DNA from: an uncultured Clostridia bacterium
GTDB taxonomy: Bacteria > Bacillota > Clostridia > Oscillospirales > Ruminococcaceae
Direction: 5' to 3'
Length of the DNA: 8,044 nt
Assembly: GCA_937901465.1 (NCBI GenBank)
Contig: CALGTU010000094.1
Coordinates: 1 to 8,044, forward strand
The translations under genes were made by a program, and so were the position numbers. Below are positions 1 through 6,336 of the stretch, in pieces. Under the pieces are notes generated by a model, which was not told the origin of the DNA, did not search any database, and saw nothing but the letters and a program-made list of their open reading frames with translations. Numbering within the stretch: position 1 is the stretch's first letter; every line of letters begins with the position of its first letter.

Positions 1-585
1 CCGACTGTAAAAATAAAGGGCGAGGTCTGCTACAACGGTCAAAACATCTATGACAGCTCAATTGACGTGAACGAGCTCCGCCGTGAGATAGGAATGGTAT
101 TCCAGAAGCCTAATCCGTTCCCAATGAGCATTTATGACAATATTGCATACGGACCGAGAACGCACGGAATAAAGTCGAAAGTAAAGCTTGATGAAATCGT
201 TGAGAAGTCCCTACGTGATGCGGCAATATGGGATGAAGTAAAGAACAGACTCAAGAAAAACGCCCTCGGTATGTCAGGCGGTCAGCAGCAGAGATTATGT
301 ATAGCAAGAGCATTGGCAGTAAAGCCGAAAATTCTTCTTATGGATGAGCCTACATCTGCGCTTGACCCTATCTCAACATCGAGAATTGAGGAACTTGCAA
401 TTGAACTTAAAAAGAATTATACTATTGTTGTAGTAACTCACAATATGCAGCAGGCAGTCCGGATTTCCGATAATACGGCATTCTTTTTACTGGGCGAACT
501 TATCGAATACGGCGAAACCGAAAAACTGTTTTCACAGCCACTCGATAAGCGTACAGAAGATTATATTACAGGAAGGTTTGGATAA
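1..585 (+). CDS. pstB: Phosphate ABC transporter ATP-binding protein PstB (5'-truncated by window edge)
   Basis: This is the ATPase subunit that drives high-affinity phosphate import through the PstCA channel at the inner face of the membrane. The reading frame is open from base 1, so the gene starts upstream; 194 codons are visible of a family length near 250. The Walker A loop is therefore outside the window. Seen in order: a Q-loop region ([15 protein letters not shown]), an ABC signature in the form [16 protein letters not shown], Walker B with catalytic glutamate ([13 protein letters not shown]), and the H-loop histidine (VVTHNMQQA). [13 protein letters not shown] and the C-terminal half are very typical of PstB rather than other ABC ATPases. 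The signature reads LGMSGGQ instead of the commoner LSGGQ, a mild variation. The TAA stop overlaps the phoU ATG by one base, which indicates translational coupling. An internal ATG at 67 is not the start, because homology continues upstream of it. Confidence 0.96.
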   Translation, partial: PTVKIKGEVCYNGQNIYDSSIDVNELRREIGMVFQKPNPFPMSIYDNIAYGPRTHGIKSKVKLDEIVEKSLRDAAIWDEVKNRLKKNALGMSGGQQQRLCIARALAVKPKILLMDEPTSALDPISTSRIEELAIELKKNYTIVVVTHNMQQAVRISDNTAFFLLGELIEYGETEKLFSQPLDKRTEDYITGRFG

Positions 586-1229
586 TGAGAAGCAGATTTG
601 ATGAGCAACTTAATATACTTAACACAGAAATGATAGAAATGGGCGCACTCTGCGAAGAGGCTATCGCCCTCGCTTCAAAAGCACTTACCACGGGAGATGT
701 TTCGCTTGCTGAAAATGTTTCGGCGATTTCATCAGACATCGACCATAAGGAGCGTGACATTGAAGCGCGTTGTATGAAACTTTTATTACAGCAGCAGCCT
801 GTTGCGAGAGATTTAAGACAGATTTCCGCTGCACTTAAAATGATAACCGATATGGAACGCATAGGCGACCAGGCAGAAGATATCGCAGAGATAATCACAT
901 ATCTTGAAGGCAGAACAGCCGAAGAAACCGTGCATATCAGAGATATGGCGGAAGAAACTATCTCAATGGTAACAGACAGCGTTGACGCTTATGTGAAAAA
1001 GGATACAGAACTTGCGAAATCAGTTATTCTCCACGATGACAAGGTTGACGAATATTTCGACAGAATTAAGTGTAGCCTTATAAAGATGATTACAGAAACC
1101 ACAGAAAACGGAGAATATGCCCTTGACCTTCTGATGATTGCAAAATATTTCGAACGCATCGGCGACCACGCAACAAACATCGCCGAATGGGTGATTTTTT
1201 CTGTAACAGGCGAACACAAAAACTCATAA
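585..1229 (+). CDS. phoU: Phosphate signalling regulator PhoU
   Basis: PhoU is a cytoplasmic all-helical protein that represses phosphate uptake and Pho signalling when phosphate is plentiful, by contacting PstB and the PhoR kinase (family knowledge). The 214-residue product has the usual family length and the two-fold repeat of three-helix bundles. Each half carries the metal-cluster motif: MERIGDQAEDIAE (E91, D95) and FERIGDHATNIAE (E190, D194). The segment QQPVARDLRQISAALKMI before the first motif is also characteristic. The ATG sits in the TAATG overlap with pstB, so translation is probably coupled; no separate strong ribosome binding site is evident. A response regulator follows 14 bp after the stop. 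Nothing looks damaged or missing. Confidence 0.96.
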   Translation: MRSRFDEQLNILNTEMIEMGALCEEAIALASKALTTGDVSLAENVSAISSDIDHKERDIEARCMKLLLQQQPVARDLRQISAALKMITDMERIGDQAEDIAEIITYLEGRTAEETVHIRDMAEETISMVTDSVDAYVKKDTELAKSVILHDDKVDEYFDRIKCSLIKMITETTENGEYALDLLMIAKYFERIGDHATNIAEWVIFSVTGEHKNS

Positions 1230-1234
1230 AGGGG
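1228..1234 (+). promoter_or_regulatory. Ribosome binding site that sets the phoB start
   Basis: AAAGGGG lies 9 bases before the ATG at 1244. A longer in-frame reading from an ATG at 1187 would add 19 residues, but that ATG lies inside phoU and the added peptide has no resemblance to a receiver domain. The protein from 1244 begins MIWCVEDD, the normal start of a receiver domain. Confidence 0.75.
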
Positions 1235-1243
1235 TTGATTTAT

Positions 1244-1924
1244 ATGATATGGTGCGTTGAAGACGACGCAAGTATCCGTGATATAGAAGTTTATGCCTTG
1301 AAGTCAACAGGGTTTGAAGCGAAAGGTTTTGAAGACGGCGACAGTTTTCTTTCTGCGCTTAAAACAGAACTTCCCGACCTTGTTATTCTCGATGTAATGC
1401 TCCCCGGAAAAGACGGCATCGAGTTGCTTAAAATTCTCAAAAGCACAGCGGAATATGTTGATATTCCCGTTATTATGGCAACAGCAAAAGGGGCGGAATT
1501 CGATAAGGTTCAGGGGCTTGATATGGGTGCTGACGATTATCTTGTAAAGCCTTTCGGAATGATGGAGATGATTTCGAGAGTAAAGGCAGTTATGCGTCGC
1601 TGTACACCGAAAACAGTAAACCGCATTTTACAGTCAGGCGGGCTTTCTCTTAATCTTGATGAACGCACCGTTACAGTAAACGGCGAAAAGGTTTCTCTTA
1701 CCTATAAGGAATTTGAACTGCTTTCGCTTTTTATGAAAAATGTGGGGCTTGTATTTTCAAGGGATACTCTCTATAACGAAATATGGGGTGCTGATTTTGT
1801 CGGTGAAACAAGAACAGTCGATATGCATATAAGAACGCTTCGTCAGAAACTTCTTGAATACGGCGAAATGATTGAAACCGTACGCCATGTCGGTTATAAA
1901 TTCGGAGGTAACTATGACAAGTAA
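1244..1924 (+). CDS. phoB: PhoB/PhoP-type response regulator (OmpR family)
   Basis: This is a two-component transcription factor, expected to bind Pho-regulon promoters when phosphorylated by the kinase encoded next. The 226-residue product has a receiver domain (about 1-115) and a winged-helix DNA-binding domain (about 128-222). In the receiver the acidic pocket is E6/D7/D8, the phospho-acceptor is D50 (LVILDVMLPGKDG), the switch threonine is T80 and the conserved lysine is K102 (DDYLVKPF). The effector domain has the OmpR signature LTYKEFELLSLFMKN, the recognition-helix region TRTVDMHIRTLRQKL, and the wing VRHVGYKF. The start at 1244 is chosen from the ribosome binding site and domain boundary. 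Its stop overlaps the kinase start by 11 bases. Assignment to the Pho system rests mainly on position after pstB-phoU; in Gram-positive naming it may be called PhoP. Confidence 0.93.
   Translation: MIWCVEDDASIRDIEVYALKSTGFEAKGFEDGDSFLSALKTELPDLVILDVMLPGKDGIELLKILKSTAEYVDIPVIMATAKGAEFDKVQGLDMGADDYLVKPFGMMEMISRVKAVMRRCTPKTVNRILQSGGLSLNLDERTVTVNGEKVSLTYKEFELLSLFMKNVGLVFSRDTLYNEIWGADFVGETRTVDMHIRTLRQKLLEYGEMIETVRHVGYKFGGNYDK
1904..1908 (+). promoter_or_regulatory. Ribosome binding site that sets the phoR start
   Basis: A perfect GGAGG lies inside the end of phoB, 5 bases before the ATG at 1914. An upstream in-frame ATG at 1872 would add 14 residues but lacks this spacing. From 1914 the protein begins MTSKIFRSIF and runs directly into a membrane segment. 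Confidence 0.85.
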
Positions 1925-3572
1925 GATTTTTCGTTCTATTTTTGCTACCTCACTTGCCGTTCTTATGGCAACTCTTGTAATTATAACAAGTTTTCTATAC
2001 GATTACTTTACAAATATTCAGATAAATCATATCAAGGATGAACTTTCTATTGCTTCTGTCGGAACAGAGCAATCGGGTGAAAAATATCTCAGCAATCTGA
2101 AATCGGATCATTTCCGTCTTACCTGGATAGCTTCTGACGGAACAGTTCTTTTCGACTCTCAGGCTGATAAATCGACAATGGATAATCACCTTGACCGTGA
2201 GGAAATAAAAGAAGCCTTTGAAACGGGAAAAGGAAGCAGTTCACGCCATTCTGCAACACTTACCGAAAAAACGCTTTATGAAGCAGTTCTTCTTTCAGAC
2301 GGAACAGTTCTTCGTATTTCAGTAAACCGTGCGAGTGGATTTGTCCTTCTTTTAGGAATGATGTATCCCGTTATTATCGTGATTATAATTGCAGTTATCA
2401 TTTCGGCAGTTCTTGCACATAAAATGTCGAAAAGAATAATCGAGCCACTTAATAAACTTGACCTTGATAATCCGACAGAAAATGATGCCTATGAAGAAAT
2501 CGCACCTCTTCTCAGCCGTATCCACAAGCAGAATATGAAGATTGAACGCAAGGCAGCAGAACTCAACCGAAGAAAAGATGAATTCGAACTTATCACAAAA
2601 AATATGCGTGAAGGACTTTTACTGCTTGATAAAAACAGAAATATCCTCACTATAAATTCTTCGGCAACAGCTATTTTCGGTACAGATGAAAATTGTGTGG
2701 GAAAAGAATTCCTGACAATAAACCGCAGACACGAAATAACCTCTGCCATTGAAAAAGCGCTTACAGACGGACATTCTGAAATCCGTGTAAAACTCGGTGA
2801 AAAGGAATATCAGTTTGACATAAGCCGTATTGAAACGGACGGAGAAACCGTAGGTGCGGTTATCCTTGCATTCGATATAACGGAACAGGCTGACGCCGAA
2901 AGACTTCGCAGAGAGTTTACGGCAAATGTTTCTCACGAACTTAAAACTCCTCTTCAGACTATTACGGGCAGTGCTGAACTTATCGAAAACGGGCTTGTGA
3001 AGAAAGAGGATATGCCACGCTTTGTAGGTCATATCAGAGAAGAAGCAACTCGTCTTGTAACGCTTGTAGATGACATTATAAGACTTTCACAACTTGATGA
3101 ACAGACAGAACTTTCAAAAGAAAATGTTTCGCTTTATGAAATAGCAGACGAAGCCTGCAAAGTTCTTCATGACAGCGCAGATAAAAAGGATATTTCACTT
3201 TCTGTATCGGGCGACAGCGGAATTGTTTTAGGTGTAAAGCACCTGCTTTTTGAGGTTATCTATAATCTTTGTGATAACAGTATCAAGTATACCCCCGATG
3301 GAGGCAAGGTTGATATCTCTATCTCAGAAACCGAAAAGGAAGTAACGCTTACTGTTTCCGACAACGGAATAGGTATTGCCCATGAGCATCACGCAAGAAT
3401 TTTCGAACGCTTTTACAGAGTAGATAAGAGCCACTCGAAAAAATCGGGTGGAACGGGACTCGGGCTTTCTATCGTCAAACATTCAGTTCAGTATCACGGC
3501 GGAAAAATTTCAATCAAAAGCGAAGAGAACAAAGGCACTGCCATTACAGTGGTTTTGCCCAAAAGCGAATAA
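1914..3572 (+). CDS. phoR: PhoR-type membrane sensor histidine kinase
   Basis: This is the membrane kinase expected to phosphorylate the PhoB-type regulator under phosphate limitation. The 552-residue product has a first membrane segment (about 8-29), an extracytoplasmic sensor of roughly 110 residues (about 30-140), a second membrane segment (143-168), a HAMP-like linker, a PAS domain (about 224-325) and a complete kinase core. The H-box is FTANVSHELKTPLQT with phospho-accepting H341. The N-box is NLCDNSIKYTPDGG (N455), the G1 box DNGIGIA (D483), the F-box IFERFYRVD and the G2 box GGTGLGLSI (512-520). No catalytic motif is missing. The extracytoplasmic plus PAS layout is like Bacillus/Clostridium PhoR and unlike E. 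coli PhoR, which lacks a large outer domain. The 11-bp overlap with phoB suggests coupling, and the terminator that follows marks the operon end. Confidence 0.93.
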   Translation: MTSKIFRSIFATSLAVLMATLVIITSFLYDYFTNIQINHIKDELSIASVGTEQSGEKYLSNLKSDHFRLTWIASDGTVLFDSQADKSTMDNHLDREEIKEAFETGKGSSSRHSATLTEKTLYEAVLLSDGTVLRISVNRASGFVLLLGMMYPVIIVIIIAVIISAVLAHKMSKRIIEPLNKLDLDNPTENDAYEEIAPLLSRIHKQNMKIERKAAELNRRKDEFELITKNMREGLLLLDKNRNILTINSSATAIFGTDENCVGKEFLTINRRHEITSAIEKALTDGHSEIRVKLGEKEYQFDISRIETDGETVGAVILAFDITEQADAERLRREFTANVSHELKTPLQTITGSAELIENGLVKKEDMPRFVGHIREEATRLVTLVDDIIRLSQLDEQTELSKENVSLYEIADEACKVLHDSADKKDISLSVSGDSGIVLGVKHLLFEVIYNLCDNSIKYTPDGGKVDISISETEKEVTLTVSDNGIGIAHEHHARIFERFYRVDKSHSKKSGGTGLGLSIVKHSVQYHGGKISIKSEENKGTAITVVLPKSE

Positions 3573-3575
3573 ATC

Positions 3576-3611
3576 AAAGCGACCGATAATATTTCGGTCG
3601 CTTTTTGTTTT
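3576..3611 (+). terminator. Intrinsic terminator of the pst-pho operon
   Basis: A perfect 11-bp stem (AAAGCGACCGA at 3576-3586 with its complement at 3594-3604) encloses a 7-base loop and is followed by a T-rich run (3602-3610). It begins 3 bases after the phoR stop. The A-rich left flank means some activity on the other strand is possible, but no - strand gene approaches from the right. Confidence 0.9.
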
Positions 3612-3631
3612 ATAAACAAAGTCCCCTTCCC

Positions 3632-3660
3632 TTGCTAAAAGTTTATCTGTATGCTAAAAT
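3632..3660 (+). promoter_or_regulatory. Sigma-A-type promoter with extended -10 for the lipoprotein gene
   Basis: TTGCTA (3632-3637, 4/6 match to the -35 consensus), a 17-base spacer, and TAAAAT (3655-3660, 5/6 match) preceded by TGC, giving an extended -10 element. The start codon lies 30 bases downstream. An in-frame ATG at 3651 falls inside this promoter, which argues against it as the translation start. Confidence 0.65.
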
Positions 3661-3689
3661 ATAAGCGAAAACACTTTACGGAGGATTAT

Positions 3690-4307
3690 ATGAAAAGAAA
3701 AATACTTGGTTTATTTCTTTGCTCGGTTATCTTGGTAGGGGCAGCGTGTGGATGCAGCGCCAAAACTGAGGAACAAAGCAGCAGCAGTTCGCAGGTTGTT
3801 CATGTAGACGGAACTTTTGATATTGAAGAAGTGCGAAAAAACATCAATATCAAGGGTTATCAATTTGAGATGCCGATAAAACTCAAAGACTTGGAAAAAG
3901 GACTTGAATATGAGATGAATGATTACCATTCTGATAGCGTTCGTGGTGTTGATATTTTCAAGGATGGAGAGTTGTTTTTTGAAGCAGCTGTTGATGGTGC
4001 TGAAAAAAAGACTAAACACGCAAGTATATATAATATTGTAATAGAAGAAAGCGACACAAGCATTGATGGCATTATACCAACTGTAACAACAAAAGAAGAA
4101 GTATTAAAGCGCTATGGTGAACCTCATAAAATAGAATTGATTGATAACCGTGGAATTGAAGAAGAAAAATATTGGTATGGAGAATATAAACCTTTTGAAA
4201 ATGTAAAAGCAGGTGATAGTCCAAAAGCGAAATCTCTTTCTATAGTTTTTGGAGAAAATAATATTGTAAACAGAGTGATTATATATTATAAAGAAACGGA
4301 TAATTAA
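3690..4307 (+). CDS. Predicted lipoprotein of unknown function, possible BamE/SmpA-like C-terminal module
   Basis: I do not recognise a named family. The 205-residue product starts with a lipoprotein-type signal peptide: K2/R3/K4, a hydrophobic core (5-19), then Cys at 20 and 22 (LVGAACGC). Either cysteine could be the lipidated residue, since neither fits the strict lipobox; a Ser-rich tether follows. The protein is thus expected to be anchored on the outer face of the cytoplasmic membrane. The last 75 residues carry TTKEEVLKRYGEP (133-145), then YWY (161-163), then LSIVF and VNRVIIYY. This layout resembles BamE/SmpA/OmlA-like folds, where a helix ending in GxP precedes strands; that is inference from pattern only. 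The start at 3690 is set by GGAGG at 3680-3684, 5 bases upstream. The gene is visibly more AT-rich than phoR. It has its own promoter and a downstream terminator, so it is probably transcribed alone. Confidence 0.8.
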   Translation: MKRKILGLFLCSVILVGAACGCSAKTEEQSSSSSQVVHVDGTFDIEEVRKNINIKGYQFEMPIKLKDLEKGLEYEMNDYHSDSVRGVDIFKDGELFFEAAVDGAEKKTKHASIYNIVIEESDTSIDGIIPTVTTKEEVLKRYGEPHKIELIDNRGIEEEKYWYGEYKPFENVKAGDSPKAKSLSIVFGENNIVNRVIIYYKETDN

Positions 4308-4421
4308 ATAATAAAAGAAATAATGATAGGCCACGCTGTTATCGACATAGCAACGGTTGTTCAGATAGTTCTTACCTCGGCAATCCCAGGGTTTTATGAT
4401 TTAATGTGTTCTATGTAAAAT
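4308..4421. other. Intergenic segment with a GC-richer island and a 31-codon open frame
   Basis: Between the lipoprotein stop and the next terminator lies a segment (about 4329-4391) with roughly half G+C, clearly above its AT-rich surroundings. On the + strand an open frame of 31 codons runs from ATG 4323 to TAA 4416-4418, in the same frame as the lipoprotein gene (its TAA is at 4305-4307). The peptide is hydrophobic in the middle (VIDIATVVQIVLTSAIPG). There is no good ribosome binding site. It could be a remnant of a lost gene or mobile element, a lost 3' extension of the lipoprotein gene, the body of a small RNA, or chance. I do not call it a gene. Confidence 0.35.
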
Positions 4422-4457
4422 AAACGGAAGTGTCTTTTTAAAGATACTTCCGTTTTT
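4422..4457 (+). terminator. Strong intrinsic terminator after the lipoprotein gene
   Basis: A 16-bp stem with one G-T mismatch (4422-4437 with 4440-4455) is followed by TTTTT. The nominal 2-base loop would open to about 4-6 bases in RNA. The stem has A-rich left and T-rich right flanks, so it could work in both directions. Confidence 0.88.
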
Positions 4458-4487
4458 ATAACCTTTTTAAAATTCTATAAAACACTA

Positions 4488-4516
4488 TTGACAAAGACGG
4501 AATATGATGGTATCAT
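4488..4516 (+). promoter_or_regulatory. Sigma-A promoter of the tetR-family gene
   Basis: A perfect -35 TTGACA (4488-4493), a 17-base spacer, and -10 TATCAT (4511-4516, 5/6 match). Transcription would start near 4523, inside the inverted repeat at 4521-4538. This is the best promoter in the window. Confidence 0.85.
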
Positions 4517-4520
4517 TAAA

Positions 4521-4538
4521 AGCGAACGATAATTCGCT
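4521..4538. promoter_or_regulatory. Putative TetR-family operator, copy 1 (autoregulatory)
   Basis: AGCGAA, 6 bases, TTCGCT: a perfect 6-bp inverted repeat of total length 18, starting 4 bases after the -10 box. It is placed to block RNA polymerase at the tetR promoter. The same AGCGA-N7-TTCGCT arrangement with identical spacing occurs at 5183-5200, and the match extends to flanking AAA on the left and AAT on the right. Confidence 0.7.
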
Positions 4539-4556
4539 AATGACAGAGGAGTAAAT

Positions 4557-5138
4557 ATGCAGATACAAAAAGACCATATCCGTGCTAAAATATTGGAATC
4601 GGCTTTAGAAGAATTCAGCTCAAAGGGCTATCGCAACGCCACTATGAATTCTGTCGCAACCCGTTGTGAGATAAGCAAAAGCAACCTTTATCGTTATTTT
4701 CCTTCTAAAGAAGATATATGCCGTGAACTTCTCGCTGTTCCTTCTATGGAAATAATGAAAGTTATGAATGTTATAACAGGAACAGAACTTCTCATATATT
4801 CAAACGATGAAATTGCAGAGAAGATGACGGATATTCTTTCGCCCGTTATATTTAAGTATAGAAAAGAACTTATGATTATTATCAGTCCCGATGCACCCGA
4901 AGATGCAACCCGCTTTAAAGAATCGGTCGAAAAAAATCTTATGAAGAATTTTCTCGCTTTCGACCCCGAAAGAACTGCAGAGGGTTTTGCCGAAACTCTT
5001 GTGAAAATGCTTATGTCGGGGATTGAAAATATCCTCATAAATCATACATCTGATGAAAACACGAAAAAGCAGATAAATTCCCTTTTAAGATATCATTTAA
5101 GAGGTGTACTTGCTTTTTCAACACTCAGAAGTGAATAG
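4557..5138 (+). CDS. TetR/AcrR-family transcriptional regulator
   Basis: This is a 193-residue DNA-binding protein of usual TetR-family length, expected to be a dimeric repressor released by a small ligand. The N-terminal helix-turn-helix region spans about residues 8-54. It has KILESALEEFSSKGY, then TMNSVATRCEISKSNLYRYF, then SKEDI, which matches the family pattern of a recognition helix starting with S-K/x-x-x-LYRYF. The C-terminal ligand-binding half (about 60-190) is not diagnostic, so the inducer is unknown. The start is supported by AGAGGAG at 4545-4551, 5 bases before the ATG. It has its own consensus promoter with an inverted repeat over the likely transcription start, so negative autoregulation is likely. 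The downstream acyltransferase and reductase genes, preceded by a matching repeat, are the probable targets. Confidence 0.92.
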   Translation: MQIQKDHIRAKILESALEEFSSKGYRNATMNSVATRCEISKSNLYRYFPSKEDICRELLAVPSMEIMKVMNVITGTELLIYSNDEIAEKMTDILSPVIFKYRKELMIIISPDAPEDATRFKESVEKNLMKNFLAFDPERTAEGFAETLVKMLMSGIENILINHTSDENTKKQINSLLRYHLRGVLAFSTLRSE

Positions 5139-5142
5139 TGAT

Positions 5143-5170
5143 AAAAAAGAGATTTAATTATCTCTTTTTT
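5143..5170 (+). terminator. AT-rich hairpin after the tetR-family gene, probable weak terminator
   Basis: A stem of up to 11 bp (5143-5153 with 5160-5170) encloses a 6-base loop; the core is GAGAT/ATCTC and the rest is A-T pairs merging with a T-run. With so few G-C pairs it may end transcription only partly, allowing read-through into the acyltransferase gene. Confidence 0.6.
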
Positions 5171-5182
5171 AAAAAGACCAAA

Positions 5183-5200
5183 AGCGACTAAATGTTCGCT
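5183..5200. promoter_or_regulatory. Putative TetR-family operator, copy 2, upstream of the acyltransferase gene
   Basis: AGCGAC, 6 bases, TTCGCT: the same 18-bp layout as the repeat at 4521-4538 with one half-site mismatch. Counting flanks, 18 of 24 bases agree between 4518-4541 and 5180-5203, and the disagreements are all in the spacer. It ends 17 bases before the ATG at 5218, just ahead of the ribosome binding site (AGGAG, 5205-5209). I see no convincing -35/-10 pair in 5139-5182, so it may act on a weak local promoter or as a roadblock to read-through. Confidence 0.65.
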
Positions 5201-5217
5201 AATAAGGAGAGGCAGTT

Positions 5218-6336
5218 ATGAAAACAGAAACCTACATTTCATCAGAACGCGTCAACACAGGCAGACAATATGAGATTGACTGCGTAAAATTCTTTGCCGT
5301 TATATTTATGGTATGCATACATACCTATGAACAGTTGAGTTCTTATGATTACCACAACTATCTTCCGACGGGATTTTTCCGTAATGCAATAGAGTTTCTT
5401 GGTGGGCCTATGGCAGCGCCCGTATTTATGTTTGCTATGGGAGCAGGAATGGTATTTACCCGTCATAGTTCACCGAAAGATTTTATAAAGAGAGGGTTTA
5501 AACTTCTCGCTATGGGATTTCTGCTTAATTTTTTCAGAGAATCATTGCTTGAAATTTTGGGAAATCTTATTCTTAAAATGGATTATAGTTTTGAATATAT
5601 AGCAGACGGTTTTCTCAATATCGACATTCTTCATTTTGCAGGAATGACATTTTTAGCAGCAGGTCTTATGAAGAAAGCGAAAATCAATTCAAAAGCAATG
5701 CTTGTTATAGGAATACTTTTTCAGGCTGTCGGCATATGGTTTTCGCGTCTGACATTTTCTTCTGTAATAACGGGTAATCTTTTAGGACTTTTATTCCCTA
5801 CAGGAGAAAAAGTAGCCTTTCCCCTTTCGTTGTGGTGTCTTTATCCCTTTCTTGGCATTTTATTCGGGGAATATCTTCAGAAAGTGTTGAACAAGGAAAA
5901 GTTTTATCGTATACTTATCATAGCAGGCAGTGCTGTATCGGTTGCGATGATTTCCTGCCTCTTGTTTATAGGTTATGATATACGCCTTATTTATGCGCTC
6001 TGTGATAATTCATATTATCATCAGAACTTTATAGGTGTAATCTTCATAATTCCGTTTGTTGTTTTATCACTCGGTATAAGTTATTTTCTGTTTAAGAAAA
6101 CAAGTCAGACAAAGTTCGTTGTTTTCATAAGTTTCTGTAGTAAAAACCTTAATATGATTTATATAATACAGTGGCTTTTAATCGCCTGGACAGTAGCCGT
6201 TTTAACTGCCATAGGCAAAGAACCCGACCTTAACGCTATCGGCACTATCCTTGTCGGACTGTTTGTAACATCGGTAGCAATACTTATTACTCTGCTGATA
6301 AGAAAAATTATAGATAAAGGAAGTAAAAAGCAATGA
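5218..6336 (+). CDS. Multi-pass membrane acyltransferase-like protein (HGSNAT/DUF1624 or acyltransferase-3 type)
   Basis: The 372-residue product is an integral membrane protein with about ten hydrophobic segments. The N-terminus has YEIDCVKFFAVIFMVCIH (D21, H35), matching the 'D-x-x-R/K-x-x-A...H' start shared by the acyltransferase-3 and HGSNAT-like families. Next come GPMAAPVFMFAMGAGM (63-78) and FIKRGFKLLAMGFLLNF (89-105), the pattern 'gP.F.f..G...-.kR..kL...G...N' that favours the HGSNAT/DUF1624 side. Such proteins move acyl groups onto sugars or other acceptors at the membrane (family knowledge); the substrate here is unknown. A ribosome binding site AAGGAGAGG at 5204-5212 fixes the start. 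The stop overlaps the next ATG (ATGA), so it is coupled to the aldo/keto reductase. The operator-like repeat just upstream suggests control by the preceding TetR-family protein. It could instead be a transporter-like member of the superfamily without catalytic role. Confidence 0.78.
   Translation: MKTETYISSERVNTGRQYEIDCVKFFAVIFMVCIHTYEQLSSYDYHNYLPTGFFRNAIEFLGGPMAAPVFMFAMGAGMVFTRHSSPKDFIKRGFKLLAMGFLLNFFRESLLEILGNLILKMDYSFEYIADGFLNIDILHFAGMTFLAAGLMKKAKINSKAMLVIGILFQAVGIWFSRLTFSSVITGNLLGLLFPTGEKVAFPLSLWCLYPFLGILFGEYLQKVLNKEKFYRILIIAGSAVSVAMISCLLFIGYDIRLIYALCDNSYYHQNFIGVIFIIPFVVLSLGISYFLFKKTSQTKFVVFISFCSKNLNMIYIIQWLLIAWTVAVLTAIGKEPDLNAIGTILVGLFVTSVAILITLLIRKIIDKGSKKQ

Noticed and set aside
566..1219. 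Several - strand open frames opposite phoU.
   Set aside because: They are shadows of an unambiguous phoU gene on the + strand, with no ribosome binding sites or family likeness.
1187..1243. Longer N-terminus for the response regulator from an ATG within phoU.
   Set aside because: The extra 19 residues do not look like receiver sequence and the ribosome binding site fits the ATG at 1244.
3576..3604. AGCGACCGATAAT in the phoR terminator resembles the operator-like repeat AGCGAACGATAAT at 4521.
   Set aside because: The spacing differs (longer stem, no AGCGA-N7-TTCGCT layout), it is fully explained as a terminator hairpin directly after a stop codon, and no promoter overlaps it.
3651..3689. Longer N-terminus for the lipoprotein from an ATG at 3651.
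   Set aside because: That ATG overlaps the predicted -10 region, and the added charged residues would precede the signal peptide; GGAGG at 3680 fits the ATG at 3690.
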